Below are positions 1 to 9,500 of a stretch of DNA of 64,000 bases, piece by piece (the first letter of the stretch is position 1; each line of letters begins with the position of its first letter). Location: positions 6,526-70,525 of the forward strand of contig JBJHBI010000014.1 of assembly GCA_050485405.1 (NCBI GenBank), in the 5' to 3' direction. Source of the DNA: Saliniramus sp050485405. Lineage in GTDB: Bacteria; Pseudomonadota; Alphaproteobacteria; Rhizobiales; Beijerinckiaceae. The notes below the pieces were generated by a model. That model did not search any database and was not told the origin of the DNA. It was given only the letters and a program-made list of their open reading frames with translations. The position numbers and the translations under genes were made by a program.

Positions 1-2555
1 CCCATGCGCTCGAGGGCGGTGGCGTGATCCATCGTCTCCACGCCCTCGGCGACGATGCCGATGCCCAGCGATGCACCGATATCCACGATGGAGCGGACGA
101 GGCGGCGCTGGCTCGCCGATTCCATGATCGGTGCGATGAATTGCCGGTCGATCTTCAGCCGCGCCGGCTGCAGCTTCATCAGGCTGACGATGGAGGCGTA
201 GCCGGTGCCGAAATCGTCGATCTCGATGGAGATGCCGAGTTCCTTGATCGCGCGGATATTGCTCATGGCGACCTCGTCCTCCTCGTCCAGGAAGATCGAT
301 TCGACGAGCTCGAAGGCGACGACGCCCGGCTCGATCCGCATGCCGCGCAACTGCCTGATCAGTTCCTCGTCGTGCAGCCGGCGTGCCGAGACGTTCACCG
401 AGAGCTTGGGCACGACGAGCCCCGCCGCCTGCCATCCGGCGTGATCGCGCAGGCCCTGTTCGAGCACCAGCTTGTCGATCGCGGTGACGACGTTCAACTC
501 CTCCGCGACGCGCATGAAGCAGTCGGGCGTCAGCAGGCCACGCGTCGGGTGACGCCAGCGCACCAGCGCTTCGACGCCGACGATGTCGCGGCTGCGGGCA
601 TCGAACTGGGGCTGGTAGAACGCTTCGAATTCGTCGTTCTCGAGGCCGCGCAGGATGTCGTCGGCGAGCTTCTTCGTTTCGACGATCTCCGCCTGGAGGG
701 TCTCGGTGAAGAATTCGAAACGGTTGCGCCCGCGCTTCTTGGCGCGATAGAGCGCGATATCGGCATTGACCAGCAGCCGCTTCCCTCCGCCGGCCAGGCC
801 GCCTTGCGTATGCAGATCATGCGCGATCCCGATACTCACGCCGAAGCGGCATTCATGCCCCTCGAAGGCGACCGGCCTGCGCATCGCCTCGACGATCCCG
901 GTGGCGAGACCGGCCAGGGCAGCCTCGTCGCGGCCACGGCAGAAGATCACGAATTCGTCGCCGCCGATGCGCGCGACGAAGGCGTCCGGCCCGGCGTTTT
1001 CGCGCAGCACCTTCGCCGCATGGACGAGCATCGCGTCGCCCGCCGCATGGCCGAGCGTGTCGTTGATCTGCTTGAAGCGGTCGAGATCCACGTGCAGGAG
1101 GGCGACCCGCTGCCTGTCGCCTTCGAGCGATGCGAGCACGCTGCCGTCGGGGCCGCTGCCGCCGGGCAGGACCCGGTCGAGATAGCGGCGGTTGGGAAGG
1201 CCGGTGAGCGAATCGTGCAGCGAATTGTACTCGATACGCGCCTTGGCTTGCTCGAGCGCGTGATTGCGCGCCTCGACCAGTTCCTTCGAGCGGGTCAGAT
1301 CATCCGTGAGCGCGTGATCACGCGAGACGTTCCAGTTCACGCCGACGAATTTGCGCAGCCCGTCCGCATCGGTGTGGATCGTCGCGATGGCGCGTATCCA
1401 GCGCACCTCGCCGCTGCGGGTGATGATACGAAACTCCGCTTCGTAACGCCCGTTCCCGTCGATGCTTCGTTGAAGCTCGGCTTCGGCGTGGCCGCGATCA
1501 TCGGGATGCAGCCGGGCGTGCCATGTCTTCACATTCGCCACCTGCCCCGGATCGACGTCGTAGAGCTCGTACATCCGCGCATCCCAGATCAGTTCCCGGG
1601 TCATCAGATCGAGCTCCCAGATGCCGATCTCGGATGTCGTCAGGGCCAGTTCGAGCCGCTGGGAGAGCAGTTGCAATTCCTCTTCGCGATCCGCGAGCGT
1701 CTGGAGATGCGCCTGCCGTTCGTCCATCAGGCGCCCGGCAAACCAGATCGGCAGGATGATGATCGCGCCGGCGATCGCGATGATGAATCGCAGCGCCCAG
1801 ATCCGCGACGCGTCGGGGTGCCACCCGTCCCGCGGCGTGGCGGCGAGGCGCCAGGTCCCCGTGGGCAGGGTGAGGTCCACGAGGACCGGATCTCGATCGA
1901 GAATGGCGGGATCGCCGAAGGACACGTCGGTTTCGTCGAGGTGCCCGTCGCGCCCGATCAGGGCGATGTCGATATCGCTGCTCCATAATCCGCTCAGCCA
2001 GAACAGTTTGTCCGCGTCGATGACAGCTGCGGCGATGCCCCAGAATTGCCGGTTGCCCTCGGCATCGGTCATGTTGATGGGGAAGCGCCCGACGAATCCG
2101 CGCCCGCCCTGCACGAGATCGACGGGACCCGCCAGCACCATCTGCCCCGTCTCGCGCACCCGCATGGCCGCTTCGCTCTGCGGCCCCGGTGCGCGATAAT
2201 CGAGGCCGAGCACGGCCCTGTTGTGCTTGTAGGGATAGACCATGGCCACGACCATGTCGGGCGCGAGCGCGATGTTGCGCAACTGGTTGTCGCCGCGGAA
2301 CAGACCGGCGGCGAGATAGTCGAGCCGGGTCTGGTCGATATCGGGTTCGTTCTCGATGACGGTGACGAGGCCGCGCACGAGCTGGATATTGGCGTTGATC
2401 CCGCCTTCGAGCTTCGCGCGGATGACGCCGACCTTGTCGACGACCTGCGCGCGCATGCTTTGTTCGGCGAGGATGCGGGTCTGGTGTTCGGCGTAGATCC
2501 AGGCGGCGACGATGACGACGAGTGCGATCAGGGCCGGCAACGTCGTGGGCTGCAC
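1..2555 (-). CDS. CHASE-PAS-GGDEF-EAL cyclic-di-GMP signalling protein (3' end cut by window edge)
   Basis: Inner-membrane sensor that should make and/or break cyclic-di-GMP. About 851 residues are visible. Read from the minus strand: a first membrane helix (residues about 7-22), a periplasmic CHASE-like sensor domain, a second helix (about 253-273), a PAS domain, a GGDEF domain with an intact GGDEF signature at about 531-535, and an EAL domain with EAL at about 662-664 and the late AEGVET motif at about 836. Both catalytic signatures look intact, so neither activity can be excluded. The GTG start at 2555 follows a GGTGAG ribosome site; an in-frame TTG at 2604 is an alternative. The C-terminus lies beyond the left edge. 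Confidence 0.88.
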   Translation of the reverse strand, partial: MQPTTLPALIALVVIVAAWIYAEHQTRILAEQSMRAQVVDKVGVIRAKLEGGINANIQLVRGLVTVIENEPDIDQTRLDYLAAGLFRGDNQLRNIALAPDMVVAMVYPYKHNRAVLGLDYRAPGPQSEAAMRVRETGQMVLAGPVDLVQGGRGFVGRFPINMTDAEGNRQFWGIAAAVIDADKLFWLSGLWSSDIDIALIGRDGHLDETDVSFGDPAILDRDPVLVDLTLPTGTWRLAATPRDGWHPDASRIWALRFIIAIAGAIIILPIWFAGRLMDERQAHLQTLADREEELQLLSQRLELALTTSEIGIWELDLMTRELIWDARMYELYDVDPGQVANVKTWHARLHPDDRGHAEAELQRSIDGNGRYEAEFRIITRSGEVRWIRAIATIHTDADGLRKFVGVNWNVSRDHALTDDLTRSKELVEARNHALEQAKARIEYNSLHDSLTGLPNRRYLDRVLPGGSGPDGSVLASLEGDRQRVALLHVDLDRFKQINDTLGHAAGDAMLVHAAKVLRENAGPDAFVARIGGDEFVIFCRGRDEAALAGLATGIVEAMRRPVAFEGHECRFGVSIGIAHDLHTQGGLAGGGKRLLVNADIALYRAKKRGRNRFEFFTETLQAEIVETKKLADDILRGLENDEFEAFYQPQFDARSRDIVGVEALVRWRHPTRGLLTPDCFMRVAEELNVVTAIDKLVLEQGLRDHAGWQAAGLVVPKLSVNVSARRLHDEELIRQLRGMRIEPGVVAFELVESIFLDEEDEVAMSNIRAIKELGISIEIDDFGTGYASIVSLMKLQPARLKIDRQFIAPIMESASQRRLVRSIVDIGASLGIGIVAEGVETMDHATALERM

Positions 2556-2735
2556 GGCGCGCTCACCCCATGTCTTCCCCGTATCGGCCCTGGTTCCCGC
2601 CAAGTGAAACTCCGCACAATGCCCAGTGTAGCAGTCCTTCACGCTGGGGCACGTGCATGAATTTCCGGTTAAACCGTCGTTCTCCCGACGGAAAAACGGG
2701 GTGAAAGCACGAAATACAATTATAAGATGTTGAAT

Positions 2736-3359
2736 TTACCGCAAATCACCCGGTCGTTCCCCTGTCGCCCAGGCGAGCGCCGCGTCGAGCCGGTCGTTGC
2801 CCCAGAACATCTCGCCGTCTTCGGTGAAGAATATCGGGGCACCGAAAATATGGCGCGAGCGGGCTTCCTCGGTCAGGGCACGCAGGCGGGTTTTGTTGGC
2901 GTCGCCCGTGGCCGCCTTCATGATCTCGCCGGCGTCGAGGCCGAGCTCCTGGAGGATGTCGCGGATCGCGCCCGGCTCTTCGATGGAGGCGCCCTGCTCG
3001 AACTCCCGGGCGAAGACGGCGCGGGTGAATTGCGGCCCCCATGGCTCATCGGCGCCCAGGAGCGCGACGCGCGCGGCATTGAGGCTGTTTTGCGGGAACG
3101 GCACGGGTTTGCGGCAGCGCAGACCGAGCCGGGCCGCCTCGCGCTCCAGATCGCGCCACATGTAGCGACCCTTGGCGGGATAGAGATTGAAGGGCGAGGT
3201 GTTCCAGCCCTGGGCGGAGAAGATCGGCCCGAGCAGGAAGGGCCGCCAGCGGATCGTCACCCCCGCCTCCCGGGCCGCATCGCCGATTCGTGCGGCGGCG
3301 AGCCAAGAATAGGTCGAGGCGAATTCGTACCAGAATTCAAGGACCGGGGTACGCGCCAT
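2736..3359 (-). CDS. DsbA-like / 2-hydroxychromene-2-carboxylate isomerase family protein
   Basis: 207-residue member of the DsbA-like thioredoxin superfamily, nearest to 2-hydroxychromene-2-carboxylate isomerases and kappa-class glutathione transferases. The N-terminus reads LEFWYEFASTYSWLA, where the family has its DF.SPYS-like active-site loop, and the cis-Pro region FGAPIFF sits near residue 170. No CxxC is present, so thiol-disulphide exchange is unlikely and glutathione-dependent isomerase or transferase chemistry is more probable. No signal peptide, so cytosolic. It diverges from argG. The real substrate cannot be told from the sequence. Confidence 0.8.
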   Translation of the reverse strand: MARTPVLEFWYEFASTYSWLAAARIGDAAREAGVTIRWRPFLLGPIFSAQGWNTSPFNLYPAKGRYMWRDLEREAARLGLRCRKPVPFPQNSLNAARVALLGADEPWGPQFTRAVFAREFEQGASIEEPGAIRDILQELGLDAGEIMKAATGDANKTRLRALTEEARSRHIFGAPIFFTEDGEMFWGNDRLDAALAWATGERPGDLR

Positions 3360-3525
3360 GCGGTGTTTCCTTCGAATCGTTCGTGACCAGCCTGACGGCT
3401 CTGCGAGAAACCCGCAAGTGGAGGGGAAACCCGCAAGCCGGTTGCGTGCGGCGCGTGTGTGTGCTCATAAACGCCTTGTCCACCCCCGCCCGACAAATTC
3501 GGCGAAAACAAGTTCGAGACCGTCC

Positions 3526-4758
<1,233 letters not shown>

Positions 4759-4770
4759 AAGCCGCTGCGC

Positions 4771-4807
4771 ATCACGCCGTCAGCGGATAGACATCTGACG
4801 GTGTGAT
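4771..4807. terminator. Hairpin between convergent argG and GST genes
   Basis: A 13-bp stem (4771-4783 with 4795-4807, one G-U pair) around an 11-nt loop lies between the ends of argG and the glutathione-transferase-like gene. There is no strong T-run on either side, so it may be a weak bidirectional terminator or only a 3'-end stabiliser. Confidence 0.5.
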
Positions 4808-4851
4808 GGGCGAGGCGGGCGAAACTTGCCGGGCGCTCTTTGCGGCAATCT

Positions 4852-5835
4852 TCAGCCGCCGATCGCCTCGCGGCCATGCGGCGCGTCGAGATCGAGAACC
4901 GGGCCGAGCGGCACCACGCGGTGCGGGTTGATGGTCTCGTGGCTGTAATAATAGTGGTTCTTGATATGCGTGAAGTTCACCGTCTCGCGCACGCCCGGCC
5001 ACTGGTACAATTCGCGCAGATAGCCCGAGAGATGCGGGTAATCGGCGATGCGGCGCAGGTTGCACTTGAAATGCCCCACATAGACGGCATCGAAGCGCAC
5101 CAGCGTGGTGAATAGCCGCCAATCGGCTTCGGTGATGGTGTCGCCGGTGAGATAACGCTTCCCGGCGAGCCTGGCATCGAGCTCGTCGAGCGTGGCGAAG
5201 AGCGGCTTCACTGCTTCCTCGTAGGCTTCCTGCGTGGTGGCGAAGCCGGATTTGTAGACACCGTTATTGACGTTGTCGTAGACGCGCGCATTGATCGCGT
5301 CGATCTCCTCGCGCAGGGCCTCGGGATAATAATCACCCGGCGTCGCGCCGACCCCGTCGAAGGCGGAGTTGAGCATGCGGATGATATCCGCCGATTCGTT
5401 GCTGACGATGGTCTCGCGCTCCTTGTCCCAGAGCACCGGCACCGTGACGCGGCCCGTATAGACGGGATCTGCCGTCGTATAGACCTGGTGCATGACGCGG
5501 GCATTGTTGACCGTGTCCGGGATGACGCCCTCGCCCTCCTGGAAGGTCCAGCCCTCGTCGAGCATCGCCCAATGCACCACGGAGAGCGAGATCATCTGCT
5601 CGAGGCCCTTGAGCTTGCGGAAGATCAGGGTGCGGTGAGCCCAGGGGCATGCAAGGCTGACATAGAGGTGGTAGCGCCCGGGCGCCGCCGCGAAGCCACC
5701 TTCACCGGTCGGGCCGGCGGAGCCGTCGGGGGTGATCCAGTTGCGGAACTGCGATTCCTGACGCTTGAAGCGCCCGCCCGTGGATTTGGTGTCGTACCAC
5801 TGGTCTTGCCATTGTCCGTCGACGAGAAGGCCCAT
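4852..5835 (-). CDS. Glutathionyl-hydroquinone reductase (YqjG/Xi-class glutathione transferase)
   Basis: Xi-class glutathione transferase (327 residues) that uses glutathione to reduce glutathionyl-hydroquinones in the cytosol. The catalytic cysteine sits in SLACPWAHR (about residue 60), the typical CPWA motif; the C-terminal helical domain carries the ITEADWRLF motif. The ATG at 5835 is chosen because AAAGGAG precedes it and homologues start near this MGLLVDG; the open frame extends upstream to 6036 through a GC-rich repeat region that does not look like protein. It lies downstream of hslU on the same strand but is separated from it by 218 bp. Confidence 0.93.
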   Translation of the reverse strand: MGLLVDGQWQDQWYDTKSTGGRFKRQESQFRNWITPDGSAGPTGEGGFAAAPGRYHLYVSLACPWAHRTLIFRKLKGLEQMISLSVVHWAMLDEGWTFQEGEGVIPDTVNNARVMHQVYTTADPVYTGRVTVPVLWDKERETIVSNESADIIRMLNSAFDGVGATPGDYYPEALREEIDAINARVYDNVNNGVYKSGFATTQEAYEEAVKPLFATLDELDARLAGKRYLTGDTITEADWRLFTTLVRFDAVYVGHFKCNLRRIADYPHLSGYLRELYQWPGVRETVNFTHIKNHYYYSHETINPHRVVPLGPVLDLDAPHGREAIGG

Positions 5836-5974
5836 GGCGTTCTCCTTTCCTGTCGGTTGTGCGCCGGCATCGGCCATGTGGGAGGTCAACGTATGGGATG
5901 CCGCGAAGTTTGCGTTCAGGAAAGATATAAGCCGGAAAACATGCGATTTCCCGGCCTTTCTTCTTGCAATCGCG

Positions 5975-6053
5975 CAAGCGCGCCTCGCGCGCATCCGCGT
6001 CCCCAAGCGCGCCTCGCGCGCATTCACCTCCCCCAAGCGCGCCTCGCGCTGCC
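5975..6053. repeat. Three tandem copies of an approximately 30-bp GC-rich repeat
   Basis: The core AAGCGCGCCTCGCGC appears three times, with copies beginning at 5975, 6004 and 6034 (periods 29 and 30). The first two copies agree over 20 bp, the third over about 16 bp. The third abuts the hslU stop codon. Each core can fold into a small GCGC stem on the minus strand. Confidence 0.85.
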
Positions 6054-7361
6054 TCAGAGAATATACCGGCTGAGATCCGCATTCTTCGCCAGATCGCCGA
6101 CCTGCTTGCGCACATACTCGCCATCGACCGTGAAGGTCTCGCCGGATTTGTCGGTGGCGGTGTAGGAGATGTCGTCGAGGACGCGCTCGATCACGGTCTG
6201 GAGCCGGCGCGCGCCGATATTCTCGACGCTGCCGTTCACCTCCACCGCGACCCGCGCGATCGCGTCGATGGCATCGTCGGTGAAGACGAGCGTGACGCCT
6301 TCCGTCTCCATCAGCGCCACCGATTGCTTGATGAGGCTCGCTTCGGTCTCGGTGAGGATGCGGCGGAAATCGCTCTCGTCGAGCGGGTTGAGCTCGACGC
6401 GGATGGGCAGGCGACCTTGCAATTCGGGCAGGAGGTCGGAGGGCTTGGCCACGTGGAAGGCGCCAGAGGCGATGAAGAGGATATGATCCGTCTTCACCGG
6501 CCCGTGCTTGGTAGCGACGGTGGTTCCCTCGATCAGCGGCAGAAGATCGCGCTGCACGCCCTCGCGGGAGACATCGGCCCCGCCACGTCCCTCGCGGGCG
6601 CAGATTTTATCGATCTCGTCGAGGAAGACGATGCCGTTGTTCTCCACTTCGCGGATGGCTTCTTCGGTCAGCGAATCCTGGTCGAGCAGCTTGTCGCTCT
6701 CCTCCGCCACGAGCGGCTCATAGGCTTCCGAGACGGTGGTGCGGCGCGATTTGGTGCGCCCGCCGAAGGCCTTGCCGAACATGTCGCCGAGCGAGATCGC
6801 CCCCATCGAGGCGCCCGGCATGCCCGGCAATTCGAACATCGGCATGCCGGACGAGCCCGCCTGCATCTCGATCTCGATTTCCTTGTCGTTCAATTCGTCA
6901 TTGCGCAGCTTCTTGCGGAACGCCTCACGCGTGGTCTGGGAGGCGTTGGCGCCGACGAGCGCGTCGAGCACCCGGTTCTCCGCGGCGAGCTGGGCCTTCG
7001 CCTTCACCGCCTTGCGCTTTTCTTCCTTGACGAGACCGATGGCGATCTCGACCAGATCGCGCACGATCTGCTCCACGTCGCGGCCGACATAGCCGACCTC
7101 GGTGAACTTCGTCGCCTCGATCTTGGTGAAGGGGGCGTTGGCGAGCCGCGCGAGCCGCCGTGCGATCTCGGTCTTGCCGCAGCCGGTCGGGCCAATCATG
7201 AGAATATTCTTCGGCATTACCTCGTCCCGGATCGGCCCGGTCAGCTGCTGACGCCGCCAGCGATTGCGCAGGGCGATCGCCACCGCCCGCTTGGCATCCT
7301 TCTGGCCGACGATGAAGCGATCGAGCTCGGAGACGATCTCGCGAGGGGAAAATGTGGTCAT
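6054..7361 (-). CDS. hslU: ATP-dependent protease ATPase subunit HslU (ClpY)
   Basis: AAA+ unfoldase of the HslVU (ClpYQ) protease; hexameric HslU unfolds substrates and feeds them to HslV. At 435 residues it has the usual length. Walker A GPTGCGKT is at residues 57-64, Walker B GIVFLDEID is present in the middle, with the sensor-2 arginine region and the C-terminal SRYIL tail that inserts into HslV. The start ATG at 7361 overlaps the stop of the upstream GNAT gene (ATGA), suggesting translational coupling. hslV lies upstream in the same orientation but is separated by about 1.4 kb containing an opposite-strand gene, unlike the usual adjacent hslV-hslU. Confidence 0.97.
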   Translation of the reverse strand: MTTFSPREIVSELDRFIVGQKDAKRAVAIALRNRWRRQQLTGPIRDEVMPKNILMIGPTGCGKTEIARRLARLANAPFTKIEATKFTEVGYVGRDVEQIVRDLVEIAIGLVKEEKRKAVKAKAQLAAENRVLDALVGANASQTTREAFRKKLRNDELNDKEIEIEMQAGSSGMPMFELPGMPGASMGAISLGDMFGKAFGGRTKSRRTTVSEAYEPLVAEESDKLLDQDSLTEEAIREVENNGIVFLDEIDKICAREGRGGADVSREGVQRDLLPLIEGTTVATKHGPVKTDHILFIASGAFHVAKPSDLLPELQGRLPIRVELNPLDESDFRRILTETEASLIKQSVALMETEGVTLVFTDDAIDAIARVAVEVNGSVENIGARRLQTVIERVLDDISYTATDKSGETFTVDGEYVRKQVGDLAKNADLSRYIL

Positions 7362-7936
7362 TGCGCTCTGTTTTCCGGTTCGAATTGCATGATGAGGAAG
7401 TCGCCCGTGCGCCCTTCGAGGCGTGGTACGGGCCTGAAGCCGGCTTTCCGGTAGGCTTTGACGGCGCGCAAATTCGCCGGATCCGGGTCGATGATGATCG
7501 GACCGAAACCGCGCCGGTCGAGTTCGCGTGTGAAGGCGCCGAGCACGGCGGAGCCGATGCCGCGTGACAGCAGCGCCGGATCCCCGATCGACAGGTCCAC
7601 GCCTATCCCGCCGGACGGCAGATCCATGAGCCAGGGATGGGCATACGCGAATCCTGATGCCTGTTGGTCTGCGATGAACCACATCTGGATGTATCCGCCG
7701 GGATGACCGTCGATCAGGAAGATATAGGGGCGCGTCGTATCGAGACCCGCCAGCATGTCGCGAATGTAGCCGATCTCGGTCTGCGGGTCGCCCCACCATT
7801 CGCGCCAGTGGGGCTGCGCGAGCCAGTCTGCGAAGAGGGGCAGATCATCCGCCTTCATCGGCCGAAACGCGATATCGAGGCCGTTCGAAGCGGCCTCGCC
7901 ATTCACGCTGAAGGCTTCTGGCGGGGTGGGTCTCAC
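7358..7936 (-). CDS. GNAT-family N-acetyltransferase (AacC4/IucB-like)
   Basis: 192-residue acetyltransferase of the RimJ/aminoglycoside 6'-acetyltransferase type. Typical features are PMKADDLPLFADWLAQPHWREWWGDP near the N-terminus, an IGVDLSIGD segment, the acetyl-CoA loop SRGIGSAVLGAF and the NLRAVKAYRKAGF motif near the C-terminus. Known relatives acetylate aminoglycosides, siderophore hydroxylysine or small amines; the substrate here is unknown. The GTG at 7936 overlaps the stop of the 45-codon ORF upstream (GTGA) and its own stop overlaps the hslU start (ATGA), so the three reading frames form a coupled chain. A GNAT gene between hslV and hslU is seen in other rhizobia. Confidence 0.88.
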   Translation of the reverse strand: MRPTPPEAFSVNGEAASNGLDIAFRPMKADDLPLFADWLAQPHWREWWGDPQTEIGYIRDMLAGLDTTRPYIFLIDGHPGGYIQMWFIADQQASGFAYAHPWLMDLPSGGIGVDLSIGDPALLSRGIGSAVLGAFTRELDRRGFGPIIIDPDPANLRAVKAYRKAGFRPVPRLEGRTGDFLIMQFEPENRAQ

Positions 7937-8070
7937 GGCTCGATCACCAAGGTCGCATGGGCATGGACGTCGATAGTGGCACGGATTGCCATCGCAAGCT
8001 GGGTACCCGTTCGATCGATGAGATGACGGACAGTGCGAGATCCGATCTCGCGCGGGGAAAATGTGGTCAT
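7933..8070 (-). CDS. 45-codon ORF whose start duplicates the beginning of hslU
   Basis: Small reading frame starting MTTFSPREI, the same nine residues as HslU. The first 28 bp match hslU at 27 positions, then the sequences diverge; a weak gapless resemblance continues to about residue 31 (shared S, R, A, A, I positions) and the frame ends after IEP. It may be a decayed fragment of a duplicated hslU 5' end or a real leader peptide, because its stop overlaps the GTG of the GNAT gene by GTGA. No known domain is visible. It sits head to head with the zeta-like kinase gene, 44 bp away, so the promoter for the GNAT-hslU pair probably lies between them. Confidence 0.5.
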   Translation of the reverse strand: MTTFSPREIGSRTVRHLIDRTGTQLAMAIRATIDVHAHATLVIEP

Positions 8071-8114
8071 GCGTTGTCCTGTCGTGATACTGAAACACCG
8101 AATGGAGTGATGTG

Positions 8115-8774
8115 ATGCGCCCGATTCTGTGGCTGATTGCCGGAGCAAACGGCGTCGGCAAGACGACCTATGCCTTCCGCCATATTCGCGCGGTTTCCGG
8201 CGTGAGCGAATTCGTCAATCTCGACGAGATCGCGCGCGGGCTCTCGCCCCTCGATGTGGAGGCGGGCCGCCTGCCGGCTTCCCGGGTCGCGATCGCGCGG
8301 ATCCGCGAATTGTTTCAGGCGCGGCGTACGTTCAGCCTCGAGACGACGCTTGCGGGCCGCACGCATCTGCGCACCATCGCCCGGGCCAGACAGGCCGGAT
8401 TCGATGTCGTGATTCTCTATTTCGCCGTCGGCCATGTCGAGACCTGCCTGACGCGCATCGCGCGCCGTGTGTCCGAGGGCGGCCACGATATTCCCGAGAA
8501 CGAGGCGCGGCGACGTTTCGCGCGATCGCTCGATAATGTCCCGGATTATTTCGCCCGCGCTGATCTGTGGCGCGTCTTCGATGCCAATCGGCGTCCCGTC
8601 ATCGTGGCGGAGGGCAGGGGCGATTGCATCGCGAGCCTCGGGCCGGGTGAAAGCGACGGCCTCGCCGGCGCTGCGACAGATGGCGCCGCGGGGCTTCTGC
8701 GCGGTTTGCCGGCCCCGCTCGCGGCGCATCTGCGCGGCTTGCGGCCCTGTCCCGAAGCGCCGTTCGAGGGCTGA
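8115..8774 (+). CDS. Zeta-toxin-like P-loop kinase
   Basis: 219-residue nucleoside-triphosphate-binding protein with Walker A GANGVGKTT at residues 10-18, the fold family of zeta toxins, which phosphorylate UDP-N-acetylglucosamine, and of related stand-alone kinases. The F-x-L-E-T-T motif (FSLETTLAG) and the downstream arginine-rich lid VSEGGHDIPENEARRRF are typical of the family. No epsilon-type antitoxin is recognisable next to it; the only small neighbour is the divergent 45-codon ORF. Many chromosomal members have no shown toxicity. ATG 8115 is chosen over GTG 8112 by spacing from GGAGTG. It runs against hslV and hslU and separates them. Confidence 0.85.
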   Translation: MRPILWLIAGANGVGKTTYAFRHIRAVSGVSEFVNLDEIARGLSPLDVEAGRLPASRVAIARIRELFQARRTFSLETTLAGRTHLRTIARARQAGFDVVILYFAVGHVETCLTRIARRVSEGGHDIPENEARRRFARSLDNVPDYFARADLWRVFDANRRPVIVAEGRGDCIASLGPGESDGLAGAATDGAAGLLRGLPAPLAAHLRGLRPCPEAPFEG

Positions 8775-8791
8775 TTGAGACGGCGCCACCC

Positions 8792-9325
8792 TCACGTCTC
8801 GCAATCCATCGTCTCGATGACCAGATTGCCGTTGGTGTAGACGCAGATGTCGGCGGCGATCTGGAGGGCGCGGCGGGTGATGGTCTCGGCGTCGAGATCG
8901 GTATCGGCCAATGCGCGGGCGGCGGCGAGCGCGTAATTCCCGCCCGAGCCGATCGCCATCACGCCGCCTTCCGGTTCGAGCACGTCGCCGGAGCCCGACA
9001 GCAGCAGCGAGACGTCTTTATCGGCCACCAGCATCATCGCTTCGAGCCGGCGCAGATAGCGGTCGGTGCGCCAATCCTTGGTGAGTTCGACGCAGGCGCG
9101 CAGGAGCTGGCCGGGATATTGTTCGAGCTTGCCTTCGAGCCGCTCGAACAGCGTGAAGGCATCCGCCGTCGCGCCGGCGAAACCGCCGATCACCGCGCCT
9201 TTGGCGAGGCGGCGCACCTTGCGGGCATTGCCCTTGACGATGGTGGGGCCGAGGCTGACCTGGCCGTCACCGCCGATCACCAGTTTGCCCTCCTTGCGCA
9301 CCATCAGGATCGTCGTCGCATGCAT
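8792..9325 (-). CDS. hslV: ATP-dependent protease proteolytic subunit HslV (ClpQ)
   Basis: Threonine peptidase of the HslVU protease. From the ATG at 9325 it is 177 residues: MHATTIL, GGDGQVSLG, NARKVRRL and GGFAGATADAFTLFERLE are family signatures, and the C-terminal part has AIGSGGNYALAAARAL. The catalytic threonine should be the first T of the ATTI segment after removal of a short leader, as known for alphaproteobacterial HslV. An upstream TTG at 9361, preceded by GGAG, would add 12 residues and is a credible alternative start. It is divergent from hisB and convergent with the zeta-like gene. Confidence 0.96.
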   Translation of the reverse strand: MHATTILMVRKEGKLVIGGDGQVSLGPTIVKGNARKVRRLAKGAVIGGFAGATADAFTLFERLEGKLEQYPGQLLRACVELTKDWRTDRYLRRLEAMMLVADKDVSLLLSGSGDVLEPEGGVMAIGSGGNYALAAARALADTDLDAETITRRALQIAADICVYTNGNLVIETMDCET

Positions 9326-9500
9326 GCTGGGAGGCCCGTTGCGGGCATCGTCTGTGGACAAGATCGTGCACTCCGTTGAAAACCGTCCACCCCCACTTAA
9401 GCCTTCCCGTTGCCATTTCCAACGCGTATGGCGTTTTGAAGCAAGCCTTGCTAGAACCCGCTCGCGCCCAGCTTCCGGCGCGCCGCCAAAGAGCCGTATC

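Noticed and set aside
24..1988. 654-codon plus-strand reading frame
   Set aside because: It lies opposite a clear CHASE-PAS-GGDEF-EAL gene and reads as Arg/Asp-rich low-complexity protein. Long antisense frames are expected in GC-rich DNA.
2674..2691. Terminator upstream of the GGDEF gene
   Set aside because: Only a 6-bp stem with three T on the minus strand; too weak to call.
4852..6036. Longer GST start at 6036
   Set aside because: The extra 67 codons pass through the 30-bp repeats and do not resemble Xi-class transferases; ATG 5835 has AAAGGAG.
5975..6053. CRISPR-like array
   Set aside because: Only three units with a 30-bp period, no spacers of even length and no cas genes.
8115..8774. 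Complete toxin-antitoxin pair
   Set aside because: The kinase is zeta-like, but the divergent 45-residue frame resembles the hslU start and not an antitoxin; the pairing has no support.
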